A stretch of 64,000 nt of DNA from Rhodococcoides kroppenstedtii (GTDB lineage: Bacteria > Actinomycetota > Actinomycetes > Mycobacteriales > Mycobacteriaceae): positions 1 to 64,000 of the forward strand of contig NZ_FOJN01000006.1 of the NCBI RefSeq assembly GCF_900111805.1, read 5' to 3'. The notes beneath the pieces were generated by a model. The model was given only the letters and a program-made list of their open reading frames with translations, had not been told where the DNA came from and ran no database searches. The translations under genes and the position numbers were made by a program. Position 1 is the stretch's first letter; every line of letters begins with the position of its first letter. This document shows positions 8,039 through 15,955 of the stretch, piece by piece.

Positions 8039-8569
8039 ATGGACGTACATCGCGGACCCATCGCCGTCGCGCCGTTCCAGGCAGGCGGGACGCTGCGCGG
8101 CTTCGTGGTCTCGGGCCGATGGCCCGACACCACCAAGGAGTGGGCGCAACTGCTCGCCTTCACCGTGCGGGTGGCGTCGACACCCGGCCTGCTCGGCACC
8201 ACGACCGTGTTCGGCGTTCGCGAGGAACTGCCCGACGATCCCGCCGAGGGCACCGTGGGCCTCGTCGTCGCCGAGGGACCGGTGGTCGGCGACGCCGCGG
8301 TCACCCCGGAACGCTTCGCCCACCACTCGCCCGCCGCGCTGATGATGCTGCATCCGCCGTCGGAAACCATGCCCACGCTGCCCGAATGCGCCGGCGCCGC
8401 CTCCGGGTGCGTGCTGCTGCCCGGCCTGCCGCACCTCGGGCTCGACCATCGCGCGGCCTGGGTGGAGGCCGAGGCCGACGGCACGGTGACCTCGCTCATC
8501 AGCCGCGTCGGGCTCGACCCCGGCAGCGATCCCGACACCGCCGTCCTGGCAATGCTGCTGGCCGCCTGA
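8039..8569 (+). CDS. Conserved hypothetical protein (176 aa)
   Basis: The product is not recognised. It starts MDVHRGPIAVAPFQAGGTLR, behind a good ribosome site (GGAGGTGCAGTC). It reads as one soluble alpha/beta domain with the segments LLAFTVRVASTPGLLGTTTVF and LGLDHRAAWVEAEADGTVTS. There are no membrane helices, signal peptide or metal-binding cysteine clusters. It lies between sodA and an acyl-CoA dehydrogenase gene with normal spacing on the same strand. Codon use matches the core genome, so it is probably a vertically inherited lineage gene. No function is proposed. Confidence 0.7.
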   Translation: MDVHRGPIAVAPFQAGGTLRGFVVSGRWPDTTKEWAQLLAFTVRVASTPGLLGTTTVFGVREELPDDPAEGTVGLVVAEGPVVGDAAVTPERFAHHSPAALMMLHPPSETMPTLPECAGAASGCVLLPGLPHLGLDHRAAWVEAEADGTVTSLISRVGLDPGSDPDTAVLAMLLAA

Positions 8570-8627
8570 CCCGGTCGGAGCCGGCGGATACAGTCGAGGT
8601 CACACGCTCCCGCCGAAAGGATCTCCG

Positions 8628-9803
8628 ATGATCGACACCCGCGCCGCCCTCGATCTCGCCGGGATCGACGACCTGCTCTCCGCCGACGAGAAGGCGGTGC
8701 GCGACTCGGTGCGGTCCCTGTGCGAACGCCGCGTGGAGCCCTACGTCGGCGACTGGTTCGAACGCGGGGAGATCGACGACATCCGCGGGTTGGCGAAGGA
8801 GCTCGGCGCCCTCGGCGTGCTCGGCATGCACCTCACGGGGTACGGCTGCGCCGGCATGAGCGCGACGGAGTACGGACTGGCCTGCCTCGAACTGGAAGCG
8901 ACGGACTCCGGGCTGCGGTCGCTGGTCTCGGTCCAGGGATCGCTCGCGATGTACTCGATCTGGAAGTACGGCTCCGAGGAGCAGAAGACCGAGTGGCTCC
9001 CGCGCCTGGCCGCCGGCGAGGCACTCGGCTGCTTCGGCCTCACTGAGCCCGACGCCGGATCGGACCCGTCGTCGATGCTGACGCGGGCCCGTCGGGACGG
9101 CGACGACTGGATTATCGACGGACGCAAGATGTGGATCACCAACGGCAGCGTCGCCGACGTGGCCGTGGTGTGGGCGAAGACCGACGACGGCGTGAACGGC
9201 TTCGTCGTTCCGACGTCGACGCCGGGCTTCTCCGCCCCCCGCATCGAGCACAAGATGTCGCTGCGCGCGTCGGTGACCAGCGAACTGGTGCTCGAGGGAG
9301 TGCGGCTGCCGGCCTCGGCGGTGCTCCCCGAGGCGCGCGGGCTCAAGGCTCCGCTGGGGGCGCTCAACGAGGCGCGGTACGGCATCGTCTGGGGCTCGCT
9401 CGGTGCGGCGCGATCGTCCCTGCAGGCGGCGCTGAGCTACGCCTCCGAGCGCACCCAGTTCGGCCGGCCCCTCTCCGGGTTCCAGCTGACCCAGCAGAAG
9501 CTCGTGGACATGAACCTCGAGCTGACGAAGGGGCTGCTGCTCGCGCTGCACCTCGGCCGCCGCAAGGACGCGGGCACCCTGCGCACCGAGGAGATCAGCC
9601 TGGGCAAGCTCAACAACGTCCGCGAGGCGCTCGACATCTGCCGCACGTCCCGCACGATTCTGGGCGCCAACGGAATCTCGCTCGAGTATCCGGTGATCCG
9701 CCACATGAACAACCTCGAGTCGGTGCTCACCTACGAGGGCACCGTCGAGATGCACACCCTCATCCTGGGACAGGCGATGACCGGGGAGAACGCGTTCCGC
9801 TGA
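8628..9803 (+). CDS. Acyl-CoA dehydrogenase, glutaryl-CoA dehydrogenase-like
   Basis: This 391-residue flavoprotein has the full acyl-CoA dehydrogenase fold. FGLTEPDAGSDPSSM and WITNGSVADVAVVWAK form the FAD and substrate region. NEARYGIVWGSLGAA and YEGTVEMHTLILGQAMTG at the C-terminus are characteristic of the glutaryl-CoA dehydrogenase branch, with the catalytic Glu in YEGT. Glutaryl-CoA dehydrogenase oxidises and decarboxylates glutaryl-CoA to crotonyl-CoA in lysine and tryptophan breakdown. The ATG at 8628 follows GAAAGGATCTCCG. If the branch assignment is right, it could connect with the lysine genes at 23.7-26.7 kb, but it is not in their operon. A generic short-chain acyl-CoA dehydrogenase is the alternative. 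Confidence 0.85.
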   Translation: MIDTRAALDLAGIDDLLSADEKAVRDSVRSLCERRVEPYVGDWFERGEIDDIRGLAKELGALGVLGMHLTGYGCAGMSATEYGLACLELEATDSGLRSLVSVQGSLAMYSIWKYGSEEQKTEWLPRLAAGEALGCFGLTEPDAGSDPSSMLTRARRDGDDWIIDGRKMWITNGSVADVAVVWAKTDDGVNGFVVPTSTPGFSAPRIEHKMSLRASVTSELVLEGVRLPASAVLPEARGLKAPLGALNEARYGIVWGSLGAARSSLQAALSYASERTQFGRPLSGFQLTQQKLVDMNLELTKGLLLALHLGRRKDAGTLRTEEISLGKLNNVREALDICRTSRTILGANGISLEYPVIRHMNNLESVLTYEGTVEMHTLILGQAMTGENAFR

Positions 9804-9899
9804 CGGGCCGCCGGAGCGCCGCGCGGCGGGGTCCGACACGGTTTTCTTCGGCCCGCCGAACTGCAATTTCGGAAGTTGCACACTCCTGACCAGCACTTT

Positions 9900-10045
9900 A
9901 GCGTGGTGGGCAGCGAAGGGGAGTAGCCCCCAATCGTCGAGTCGACATACTGGCGCGGCGCCCGTACGGGCCGCTCCCGGCTCGGCGAACCGGCCGTCCG
10001 GCGGGTGGGCGAGACCTTCGGTCCGATGACCGTACGGCGCCGCAC
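9900..10045 (+). ncRNA. yybP-ykoY family riboswitch (Mn2+ sensor)
   Basis: The leader of the TMEM165-like gene has the conserved blocks of the yybP-ykoY RNA in order: GGGGAGTAGC (9919-9928), then GTCGACATACTGG (9941-9953), then GGCGAGACCTTCGG (10008-10021) before the transporter gene. In this RNA class the GGGGAGUAG and ACUGG internal-loop strands meet the GCGAGACC strand to bind Mn2+, and the class typically controls manganese exporters such as TMEM165/GDT1 proteins. The gene downstream is exactly of that type. The outer boundaries are approximate because the P1 stem was not folded computationally. Confidence 0.8.
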
Positions 10046-10046
10046 C

Positions 10047-10063
10047 CCGGCGCCGAGCGCCGG
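10047..10063 (+). promoter_or_regulatory. GC-rich hairpin between riboswitch and gene (possible expression platform)
   Basis: CCGGCGC and GCGCCGG form a 7-bp stem with a 3-base CGA loop, placed just after the aptamer and 50 bases before the GTG start. No U-tract follows, so a Rho-type or translational switch is more likely than a simple intrinsic terminator. Confidence 0.4.
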
Positions 10064-10112
10064 CCGATCTCTCCCCTCGCGGAGGCCGACGCGCCTGCCC
10101 ACGGAGGTATCA

Positions 10113-10814
10113 GTGCTCGCCGCCCTGCTGCTCAGTTTCGGCGTCATCTTCGTCGCCGAGCTCGGTGACAAGTCCCAGCTGATGGCGATGACGTTCGCCC
10201 TCAAGTACCGCTGGTGGGTCGTCATCGGCGGCATCACCCTCGCCACCACCGTCGTGCACCTGGTGTCCGTGGCCGTCGGTCACTCCCTCGGCGTCGCGCT
10301 GCCCACCCACCTCATCGGCATCGTCGGCGGCGTCGCGTTCCTCGTGTTCGGCCTGTGGACCCTGCGCGGGGACAGCCTCGACGAGGAGGAGAAGAGCAAG
10401 GCCGACCGCGTCACCAAGTCCGCGTTCATCGCCGTCGCGTCCGCGTTCTTCCTCGCCGAGCTCGGCGACAAGACCATGCTCGCCACCGTCACGCTCGCCT
10501 CCGACAACGACTGGGTGGGCGTCTGGATCGGCTCGACCCTCGGCATGGTCGCCGCCGACGCGCTGGCCATCGTCGTCGGCGCCACGCTGGGCAAGCGCCT
10601 CCCGGAGCGGCTCATCACGCTCGGCGCCGCCACCCTGTTCTTCGTCTTCGGTGTCTGGCTGATCCTCGAGGGCGTCTTCCCGACGTCGTCCATCGGCATC
10701 GTCGGCGCCGTGGTGGTGCTGGCCGTGGGCAGCGCGCTCACCACCTGGCGGATGCGCAAGCCCGCCCCGGCGGCTGTGGAGTCGGAGGAGTCGGCCCCGT
10801 CCGGTTCCCGCTGA
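10113..10814 (+). CDS. TMEM165/GDT1 family transporter (probable Mn2+ exporter)
   Basis: A 233-residue membrane protein with two homologous halves. Each half carries the family signature E-x-G-D-K-[ST]: FVAELGDKSQLMAMT near residue 17 and FLAELGDKTMLATVT in the second half. Six hydrophobic helices are visible, with a charged loop between the halves (DSLDEEEKSKADR). These proteins export Mn2+ or Ca2+ in exchange for protons. The GTG at 10113 follows ACGGAGGTATCA and gives the usual N-terminus; any earlier start would lie inside the riboswitch. The yybP-ykoY leader implies induction by high manganese. The gene ends inside an inverted repeat shared with the convergent deaminase gene. Confidence 0.92.
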   Translation: MLAALLLSFGVIFVAELGDKSQLMAMTFALKYRWWVVIGGITLATTVVHLVSVAVGHSLGVALPTHLIGIVGGVAFLVFGLWTLRGDSLDEEEKSKADRVTKSAFIAVASAFFLAELGDKTMLATVTLASDNDWVGVWIGSTLGMVAADALAIVVGATLGKRLPERLITLGAATLFFVFGVWLILEGVFPTSSIGIVGAVVVLAVGSALTTWRMRKPAPAAVESEESAPSGSR

Positions 10815-10872
10815 CGCTGCCCGCGTTCACGGACGGTGCACCGTCAGCAGACGTAGGAACCGTCAGCGGGAA
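10805..10872. terminator. Inverted repeat across two convergent gene ends
   Basis: TTCCCGCTGACG (10805-10816) is the exact complement of CGTCAGCGGGAA (10861-10872), and a 14-bp palindrome GACGGTGCACCGTC sits between them (10832-10845). The arms cover the last codons and stops of both convergent genes, which fits a bidirectional terminator. Confidence 0.5.
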
Positions 10873-11342
10873 GCGCCCTGGCCGTGCAGCTCCCGCATCA
10901 CGGGGACCAACTCGTCGGCCGGACCGTCCACCTCCAGGCCCGGGGCGACCTGCTGGATCGACAGCGGCGTCACCGGCGCGGCGGGCACTCCCCACTCGCG
11001 CTGCCAGGCCCCGAGCTGCGCTCCCGACACCGCGTAGACGATGCGCCCCAGCCCCACCCAGGCGTGCGCGGCCGAGCACATCGCGCAGTGTTCCCCCGAG
11101 GTGTAGACGGTCGAGGCGGCGCGCTCGGCCGGCGTCAGGTGGTCCGTCGCCCACTGCGTGATGGTGAACTCGGGATGCAGGGTGCGGTTGCCGCCGCTCA
11201 CCCGGTTCCGGTCCTCGAACAGCACCGTGCCGTCGGCACCGACCAGGACGGAGCCGAACGGCTCGTCGCCGGCGTCGAGCGCCTCCCGGGCCAGGGCGAC
11301 ACAGCGGCGCAGGAGGACCAGATCGTCGGCAGTCGGGGTCAT
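10863..11342 (-). CDS. Nucleoside/nucleobase deaminase (CDA fold, Zn-dependent)
   Basis: A 159-residue member of the cytidine deaminase-like family. The zinc site is visible as HPE (TLHPEFTITQW, replacing the usual HAE) and HCAMC (TSGEHCAMCSAAHAW). Such proteins hydrolyse the exocyclic amine of a purine or pyrimidine; the HPE variant is also known in guanine deaminase-like members. The C-terminus (APGLEVDGPADELVPVMREL) resembles that subgroup. The start MTPTADDLVLLRRCV at 11342 was chosen because it matches the family N-terminus; an upstream ATG at 11375 would add residues that do not fit. The substrate is not certain. Guanine, cytosine or an adenosine-type base are all possible. Confidence 0.85.
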   Translation of the reverse strand: MTPTADDLVLLRRCVALAREALDAGDEPFGSVLVGADGTVLFEDRNRVSGGNRTLHPEFTITQWATDHLTPAERAASTVYTSGEHCAMCSAAHAWVGLGRIVYAVSGAQLGAWQREWGVPAAPVTPLSIQQVAPGLEVDGPADELVPVMRELHGQGASR

Positions 11343-11429
11343 GACCCGAGTGTGCCCCAACCGACTAGGGTGCATTTCGGTAAGTCGTCACTAACTCGGG
11401 TGGCGGCTGCACGACGAGAGGACCGACTC

Positions 11430-12197
11430 ATGGAGATGGCAGGATCCGCAGCACTGGTCACCGGCGGCGCATCGGGACTGGGTGCCGCCACCGCGAAGCG
11501 CTTCGCCGAGAACGGGGTCACCGTCTTCGGTCTGGACCTGCAGTCCTCCATCGACAAGGCCGGCGACTCCGTGCCCGACGGCGTCACGCTGATCGCCGCG
11601 GACGTCACCAGCGACGAGGAGGTCCGCGCGGCCCTGAAGACCATCGGCGAGGCCGGAGTACCGCTGCGCATCGTCGTCAACTGCGCCGGTGTGGGCTGGG
11701 CGGGCCGCATCCTGTCGAAGAAGGGTGCGCACGATCTCGAGCTGTTCCGCACCGTCATCACCATCAACCTGCTCGGCACGTTCAACGTCATGCGTCTGGC
11801 CGCCGAGCACATGCAGTCCCTCCCCACCGTCGACGACGCCGGTCAGCGCGGCGTGGTCATCAACACCGCGTCGGTCGCGGCGTTCGAGGGCCAGATCGGC
11901 CAGATCGCCTACTCCGCGTCCAAGGGCGGCGTGCACGGCATGACCGTTCCGGCGGCACGTGACCTCGCGCAGGTCGGTATCCGCGTCAACACCATCGCCC
12001 CCGGCATCGTGGACACCCCGATGCTCGCCGGCGTCACCGAGGAGTACCGCCACGGCCTCGAGGCCGGTGTGCCCTTCCCGTCGCGCCTGGCCCAGCCGAC
12101 CGAATACGCGCAGCTGGCGCAGATGATCGTCGAGCACGATTACCTCAACGGCGAGACCATCCGCATGGACGGCGCGCTGCGTATGGCCCCGCGCTGA
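11430..12197 (+). CDS. SDR-family 3-hydroxyacyl-CoA dehydrogenase type 2-like
   Basis: A 255-residue short-chain dehydrogenase. The NAD-binding motif is TGGASGLG near the N-terminus, NCAGVGWAG follows beta-4, and the catalytic triad is Ser in NTASVAAFEG and YSASKGG. The GQIGQIAYSASKGGVHGMTV segment and the ending NGETIRMDGALRMAPR are typical of the HSD17B10 / 3-hydroxy-2-methylbutyryl-CoA dehydrogenase subgroup, which acts in beta-oxidation-like steps of branched or short acyl-CoAs. The ATG at 11430 is in the family position. It stands alone between a divergent deaminase and a convergent nuclease gene. The exact acyl-CoA substrate is not fixed by sequence. Confidence 0.88.
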   Translation: MEMAGSAALVTGGASGLGAATAKRFAENGVTVFGLDLQSSIDKAGDSVPDGVTLIAADVTSDEEVRAALKTIGEAGVPLRIVVNCAGVGWAGRILSKKGAHDLELFRTVITINLLGTFNVMRLAAEHMQSLPTVDDAGQRGVVINTASVAAFEGQIGQIAYSASKGGVHGMTVPAARDLAQVGIRVNTIAPGIVDTPMLAGVTEEYRHGLEAGVPFPSRLAQPTEYAQLAQMIVEHDYLNGETIRMDGALRMAPR

Positions 12198-12260
12198 TCT
12201 TCTCGGAAAGTTTTCGCGCCGCCACCCATCCATGGGTGCCGTAGGCCCGAAGACACCCTG

Positions 12261-12307
12261 AGGCGTCCCCTCGCTGCCGACCCCCGACTCGCAGCGAGAG
12301 GGCGCCT
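12261..12307. terminator. Hairpin terminator between convergent genes
   Basis: CTCGCTGC (12270-12277) pairs with GCAGCGAG (12291-12298). The outer AGGCG (12261-12265) and CGCCT (12303-12307) extend the stem. It lies between the SDR and nuclease genes and probably serves both. Confidence 0.6.
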
Positions 12308-12329
12308 CTCTCGTGTTCGGGGGTCCCAC

Positions 12330-13949
12330 TCAGCGGTACGCGCGGGCCAAATCCGCCGCCGTCGGGAGCCGGAGCACGTCCTCGCCGGCCATCCACACCC
12401 GCAGCGCGTGGGTGGCGCGGACGTCGTCCTCGTTGTACTCGAGCAGGCGCTCGCGCTGGGAGAGGTCCGTCGTGATCAAGGCGCCGTCGGATTCGGGCGC
12501 ATCGTCGTACCCGACGGCCGCGCGGTACCAGGCCATCGACGCCTCGCCGCCCGCCTCGTCGTCGCGCCAGGTGAACCCGGCGACGGGCGCCACCTTCTTC
12601 AGACCCTTGCCGTCCGGACAGACGAAGTTCTGAGACACCGCGATGTACATGTCGACCCACTCCGGGCCGTCGATGAACTCCCGCACCTGCGCCTCGGTGG
12701 GCACGCCGTCCATCCCGGCGAATCGACGCGCGGACCCGATCAGCCACTTGTCCTCCGCGGCGCGGGAGTAGCAGTAGGCGGCGAAGGTCCGGCCCGACTC
12801 GTGCGCCTCCGCGCGGACGCCCATGAGCCACGTCCAGAACTCGGCGAACGAGCGGGCCTCGTCCATGGTCGGCACCGGCTCCCACGTGGTGAACGCCCGG
12901 TACCGCGGGGCGGATCCGTCCCGCCGGTCGAGCAGCGTCCCCCACATGTACGCGCCGTGCTCCTGGTAGCTCTCCATGTCGACGTCCACCTCGACATCGG
13001 CGCGCTGCACCGCGACGGTCTCCGTACGCCGCACCAACGGGGCCTGCGCCAACCACGCCTGCGCGACGACGACGGCTTCCGCGAAATCCCCGTGCGGCCA
13101 CTCCTCGGGCGGGGCGTCGGAGGTCCACGCGGCGAGCTCGTCGATGGTGCGAATCCCCGCGGCGTACAACGCGTCCGCTCGTGACCCCGCGGCGACGAGG
13201 CTGACGTCACGCGTCCGGCGCAGCGTCTCCCCGCACTCGGACCACCACGGACAGGACCGGCACTCGGACACCTTGACCGGCGCGGTGACCGCCTCCCCAC
13301 GCGCGATCGCGAGACGGTCGGCGAACCGCGCGTCGTACGTGGGGCCGACGGCGAGCAGATCGTGCACCAGGATCACGTCCCCGCCGAAGCCGATCGCACC
13401 GCCGACGGCGGACCTCCCGTCCTGGCCGAGGGAGGCGAGCAGGCGGTGCACGTGGACCGCGCCGAGCTGGTCCCGAAGCTGCGGACGGACCTTCCGCGCC
13501 ACGTCGACATCGGGCTCCCACCGACCGAACGGGCTGGTCATGGCCCCGGAACCGGGGTCGGTGACCTTGTGGTTGACCACCAGCACCGGGATGTACCCCC
13601 CGGCGGGATCCGCGATCAGCAGATCGCAGCGGCCGCGCCGGCCTGCCTCGGCGTCGTCGGCGAACGTGGCGTTCCAGACGTACCGGGCCCCGTCCTCCAG
13701 CGCCCGCGTGGTCCGCCGTACCCGCTCGGCATGCGACAACTCCGACGGGACGACCACCCAGCCCACGGGATCGGCCGCCATCAGCGCGTCCTTGACCACC
13801 AGCCGGTGCACCGCGGCCGCTTCCCGCCGCATCTGCACCCCCGTGTCCTCCGGCACGTCGGCGATCAGGGACCGGTACGCGGTGTCGAGGTACACGCGGT
13901 GACGGCACCGCGTCAGCGTGGCGGCGTCGATCATGGCGGAAGGGGACAC
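12330..13949 (-). CDS. TM0106-family RecB-like putative nuclease
   Basis: A protein of about 539 residues. The middle part has a RecB-type Cys-containing nuclease region with KVSECRSCPWWSECGETLRR, an Fe-S-like cysteine set. The C-terminal part has an RNase H-like exonuclease domain with EFWTWLMG and the late LEYNEDDVRATHAL motif (YNxDD). This architecture matches the TM0106 family of putative RecB-family nucleases, whose cellular role is poorly defined and which are thought to act in nucleic-acid repair. The GTG at 13949 is supported by a TACGCT hexamer six bases upstream; an ATG at 13934 (MIDAATLTRCRHRVYLD) is an alternative. It sits alone, convergent with the SDR gene. Confidence 0.85.
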   Translation of the reverse strand: MSPSAMIDAATLTRCRHRVYLDTAYRSLIADVPEDTGVQMRREAAAVHRLVVKDALMAADPVGWVVVPSELSHAERVRRTTRALEDGARYVWNATFADDAEAGRRGRCDLLIADPAGGYIPVLVVNHKVTDPGSGAMTSPFGRWEPDVDVARKVRPQLRDQLGAVHVHRLLASLGQDGRSAVGGAIGFGGDVILVHDLLAVGPTYDARFADRLAIARGEAVTAPVKVSECRSCPWWSECGETLRRTRDVSLVAAGSRADALYAAGIRTIDELAAWTSDAPPEEWPHGDFAEAVVVAQAWLAQAPLVRRTETVAVQRADVEVDVDMESYQEHGAYMWGTLLDRRDGSAPRYRAFTTWEPVPTMDEARSFAEFWTWLMGVRAEAHESGRTFAAYCYSRAAEDKWLIGSARRFAGMDGVPTEAQVREFIDGPEWVDMYIAVSQNFVCPDGKGLKKVAPVAGFTWRDDEAGGEASMAWYRAAVGYDDAPESDGALITTDLSQRERLLEYNEDDVRATHALRVWMAGEDVLRLPTAADLARAYR

Positions 13950-13955
13950 TCTCGC

Positions 13956-13961
13956 AGCGTA
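13956..13961 (-). promoter_or_regulatory. -10 hexamer of a probable leaderless promoter
   Basis: TACGCT on the minus strand lies six bases before the GTG at 13949 and matches TANNNT. This spacing supports the GTG as start and a leaderless mRNA. Confidence 0.4.
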
Positions 13962-14076
13962 GATCCACCCGCCGACACGGCAGTCCGGACCGATAGGCTG
14001 GGCTGCACGAGGCGCCGTCGGGGCGCCGCAGGTGGGCGCCCGGCGCGCCGTCGGACACGAAGGGGCAGGATCGACC

Positions 14077-14727
14077 ATGGGTCTGCTGACGAAGAAGTCA
14101 CGACGCGCCACTCGGAAGGCCACCCGTAAAGCGGAGGCGAAGGCCCTCCGGCACAAGGCCGGACTGGAAGCGAAGTACTCCGCCCGCAACGAGCGCAAGC
14201 ATCTGAAGAAGCTGGCCAAGAACGACGCCAAGGCGCTCGCGAGCCAGCAGAAGACCGACGAGGCCTACCGCAAGGCCCTCGCCGCTCGCGAACAGCGCGC
14301 CCGCGAGGGCAAGGTCAACCCGGCCAAGGTGCGCAAGTGGGTCGGCATCGGCCGCGTGCTCGCGCCCGTGCTCGTCCCCATCGCCTACCGCGCGGCGACG
14401 GCCGTGCGTTCGCAGCTCGATCAGTCCCGCGCGGCGCGCCTGGGTGTCGACGTCAAGGAACTCGGCCAGTACACCGGGCACGGCGCCAAGCTGAGCGCCC
14501 GCATCGTCGGCGCCGAGAAGTCGCTGAAGGAACTCGAGACCACCCACCGCGACACCGAGACCGGCCGCTTCGTCGAGGCGTCCCGCGCCCGGCTGTCCGA
14601 CCTCACCACCGCCGTGCACGCGGCCGAGCAGATGCCGCCCAAGCGGCGCAGCCTCGCCCACGGCGCCATCTCCGACGAGATCGACGGCATCGAAGCCGAC
14701 ATCCTCGCGCGCCTCGGCGTCCGCTAG
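14077..14727 (+). CDS. DUF6474-like basic protein (216 aa)
   Basis: The first third is strongly basic and helical (MGLLTKKSRRATRKATRKAE, then KHLKKLAKNDAKALASQQK) and looks like a coiled coil or nucleic-acid or membrane-surface binder. A mildly hydrophobic stretch, VGIGRVLAPVLVPIAYRAAT, follows and could be a membrane anchor. The C-terminal third is helical and ends DEIDGIEADILARLGVR. This layout resembles the DUF6474 family of Mycobacteriales, whose function is unknown. The ATG at 14077 follows AGGGGCAGGATCGACC. It lies directly before the copper cluster with an 8-base gap to the next gene, so it may be co-transcribed, though a role in copper handling is not implied. Confidence 0.65.
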   Translation: MGLLTKKSRRATRKATRKAEAKALRHKAGLEAKYSARNERKHLKKLAKNDAKALASQQKTDEAYRKALAAREQRAREGKVNPAKVRKWVGIGRVLAPVLVPIAYRAATAVRSQLDQSRAARLGVDVKELGQYTGHGAKLSARIVGAEKSLKELETTHRDTETGRFVEASRARLSDLTTAVHAAEQMPPKRRSLAHGAISDEIDGIEADILARLGVR

Positions 14728-14734
14728 GACCGCT

Positions 14735-15232
14735 GTGACCGAGCGACGACGCGCGTTCCGGGGGGCCGCCGTCGGCGCCCTCACCGGGGCCCTCGCCGTC
14801 GCCGCCCACGCCACCGCCGACGGCGGGACGCCCGACTCCACGTCTCTGACCCTCGTGGCCCTGGTGTCCGTCGGGCTCGGGCTCACGGCGTCGACCGTCG
14901 GGACCCGGCGCGACGGTCGGATCCCCATCGCCGGCTGGCTCTCCGCCGGTCAGGTGATCGCCCACCTCGTCCTGGTGCTGGCCACGGGGCACGCTCACCC
15001 GGTCGGTGCCCCCATGCTGGCGGCGCACGCGGCGGCGGTCGTGGTCGGTGCCGTCCTCGTCGCGTCGGCGGAACGCCTGGCCGCCGTGGCGGGCTCGGTG
15101 CTGCGGGCCATCCGCTTCGTGCCGCTGGTTCCGGCCCCGGCCGGGAGCCCGCCGCTCACCGGCCACCTCTCCGCCGTCGTTCCCGTACCCCTGCTGCCCG
15201 CTCTCTCGAGGCGCGGACCGCCGAGCGCCTGA
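14735..15232 (+). CDS. Small polytopic membrane protein next to the copper genes (165 aa)
   Basis: A protein with about four hydrophobic helices (AAVGALTGALAVAAHATA, LTLVALVSVGLGLTAS, LSAGQVIAHLVLVLATGHAH and MLAAHAAAVVVGAVLVA). Several histidines lie at helix ends, including LATGHAHPVGAPMLAAHAAA. The GTG start is 8 bases after the upstream stop, and the ycnI-like gene begins 42 bases after its stop. Such small histidine-bearing membrane proteins are often found beside YcnI and CopC genes in actinobacteria. The position suggests a part in copper uptake or delivery, but no known domain was recognised. Confidence 0.7.
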   Translation: MTERRRAFRGAAVGALTGALAVAAHATADGGTPDSTSLTLVALVSVGLGLTASTVGTRRDGRIPIAGWLSAGQVIAHLVLVLATGHAHPVGAPMLAAHAAAVVVGAVLVASAERLAAVAGSVLRAIRFVPLVPAPAGSPPLTGHLSAVVPVPLLPALSRRGPPSA

Positions 15233-15274
15233 CGCTCCCGGTCCTTTCCCTTCCTCACCCAGAGAGACAACCTC

Positions 15275-15955
15275 ATGAATCGCACTGTCACGCGTGCCCT
15301 CGGCACGGGTGCCCTGTCCGCCGCCGCGATGATCGCCGCCGCGGGCGTCGCCTCCGCTCACGTCACCGTCGTCGCTCCCGGCGCGGCGCAGGGCGGGTAC
15401 ACCGTCCTCACCGTCCGGGTGCCCACGGAGTCCGACACCGCGTCGACGACGTCGGTGACGGTCGACCTTCCGAACCTCACGTCCGCGCGCACCGAGCCCA
15501 TGCCGGGCTGGACCGCCACCGTGGAGCGCTCCGCGGACGACAAGGCCACCGGCGTCACGTGGACGGCCGACCCCGGCAACCCCGGCGTCGGACCGGGCCA
15601 GTTCCAGCAGTTCGTCCTGTCCGCCGGCCCGCTGCCGGACGAAGACACGGTGTCCTTCCCGGCGCGACAGACCTACAGCGACGGGCAGGTCGTCGCGTGG
15701 GATCAACCCGCCACCGACGGCGCCGAGCCCGAATACCCGGCGCCCACACTGGAACTCGCCGCCGCGAGTGCCGACGAGCACGCCGGTCACGGTGGGCATT
15801 CCGCCGCCGCGTCCGACACCGCGACGACCACGGCCGCCGCGGAATCGTCGTCGTCCGACGACACCGCGCTGTGGGTGGCGGGCGTCGCCCTGGTGCTCGG
15901 TGCGCTCGGCGCGGCGCTCGGACTCGGCAGCGTGCTGCGGGGTCGACGCTCGTGA
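15275..15955 (+). CDS. YcnI-family (DUF1775) copper-binding protein
   Basis: A 226-residue secreted or membrane-anchored protein. The signal peptide is followed by AHVTVVAPGAAQGGYTVLTV, placing a histidine at the mature N-terminus as in YcnI. A later Trp-containing segment (GWTATVERSADDKATGVTW) matches the family. The family binds Cu(II) with a histidine brace outside the membrane. A His-rich stretch (DEHAGHGGHS) precedes a C-terminal helix LWVAGVALVLGALGAALGLG that anchors it. It overlaps the copC-like gene by four bases (GTGA), so the two are translationally coupled. Confidence 0.9.
   Translation: MNRTVTRALGTGALSAAAMIAAAGVASAHVTVVAPGAAQGGYTVLTVRVPTESDTASTTSVTVDLPNLTSARTEPMPGWTATVERSADDKATGVTWTADPGNPGVGPGQFQQFVLSAGPLPDEDTVSFPARQTYSDGQVVAWDQPATDGAEPEYPAPTLELAAASADEHAGHGGHSAAASDTATTTAAAESSSSDDTALWVAGVALVLGALGAALGLGSVLRGRRS

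Noticed and set aside
6608..9896. Long minus-strand ORFs of 465-613 residues over sodA and the acyl-CoA dehydrogenase
   Set aside because: They oppose well-supported genes and carry no family motif; they are composition shadows.
10005..10112. Earlier start for the GDT1-type gene
   Set aside because: It would place coding sequence inside the riboswitch and adds a basic tail not seen in the family; the GTG at 10113 has a clear ribosome site.
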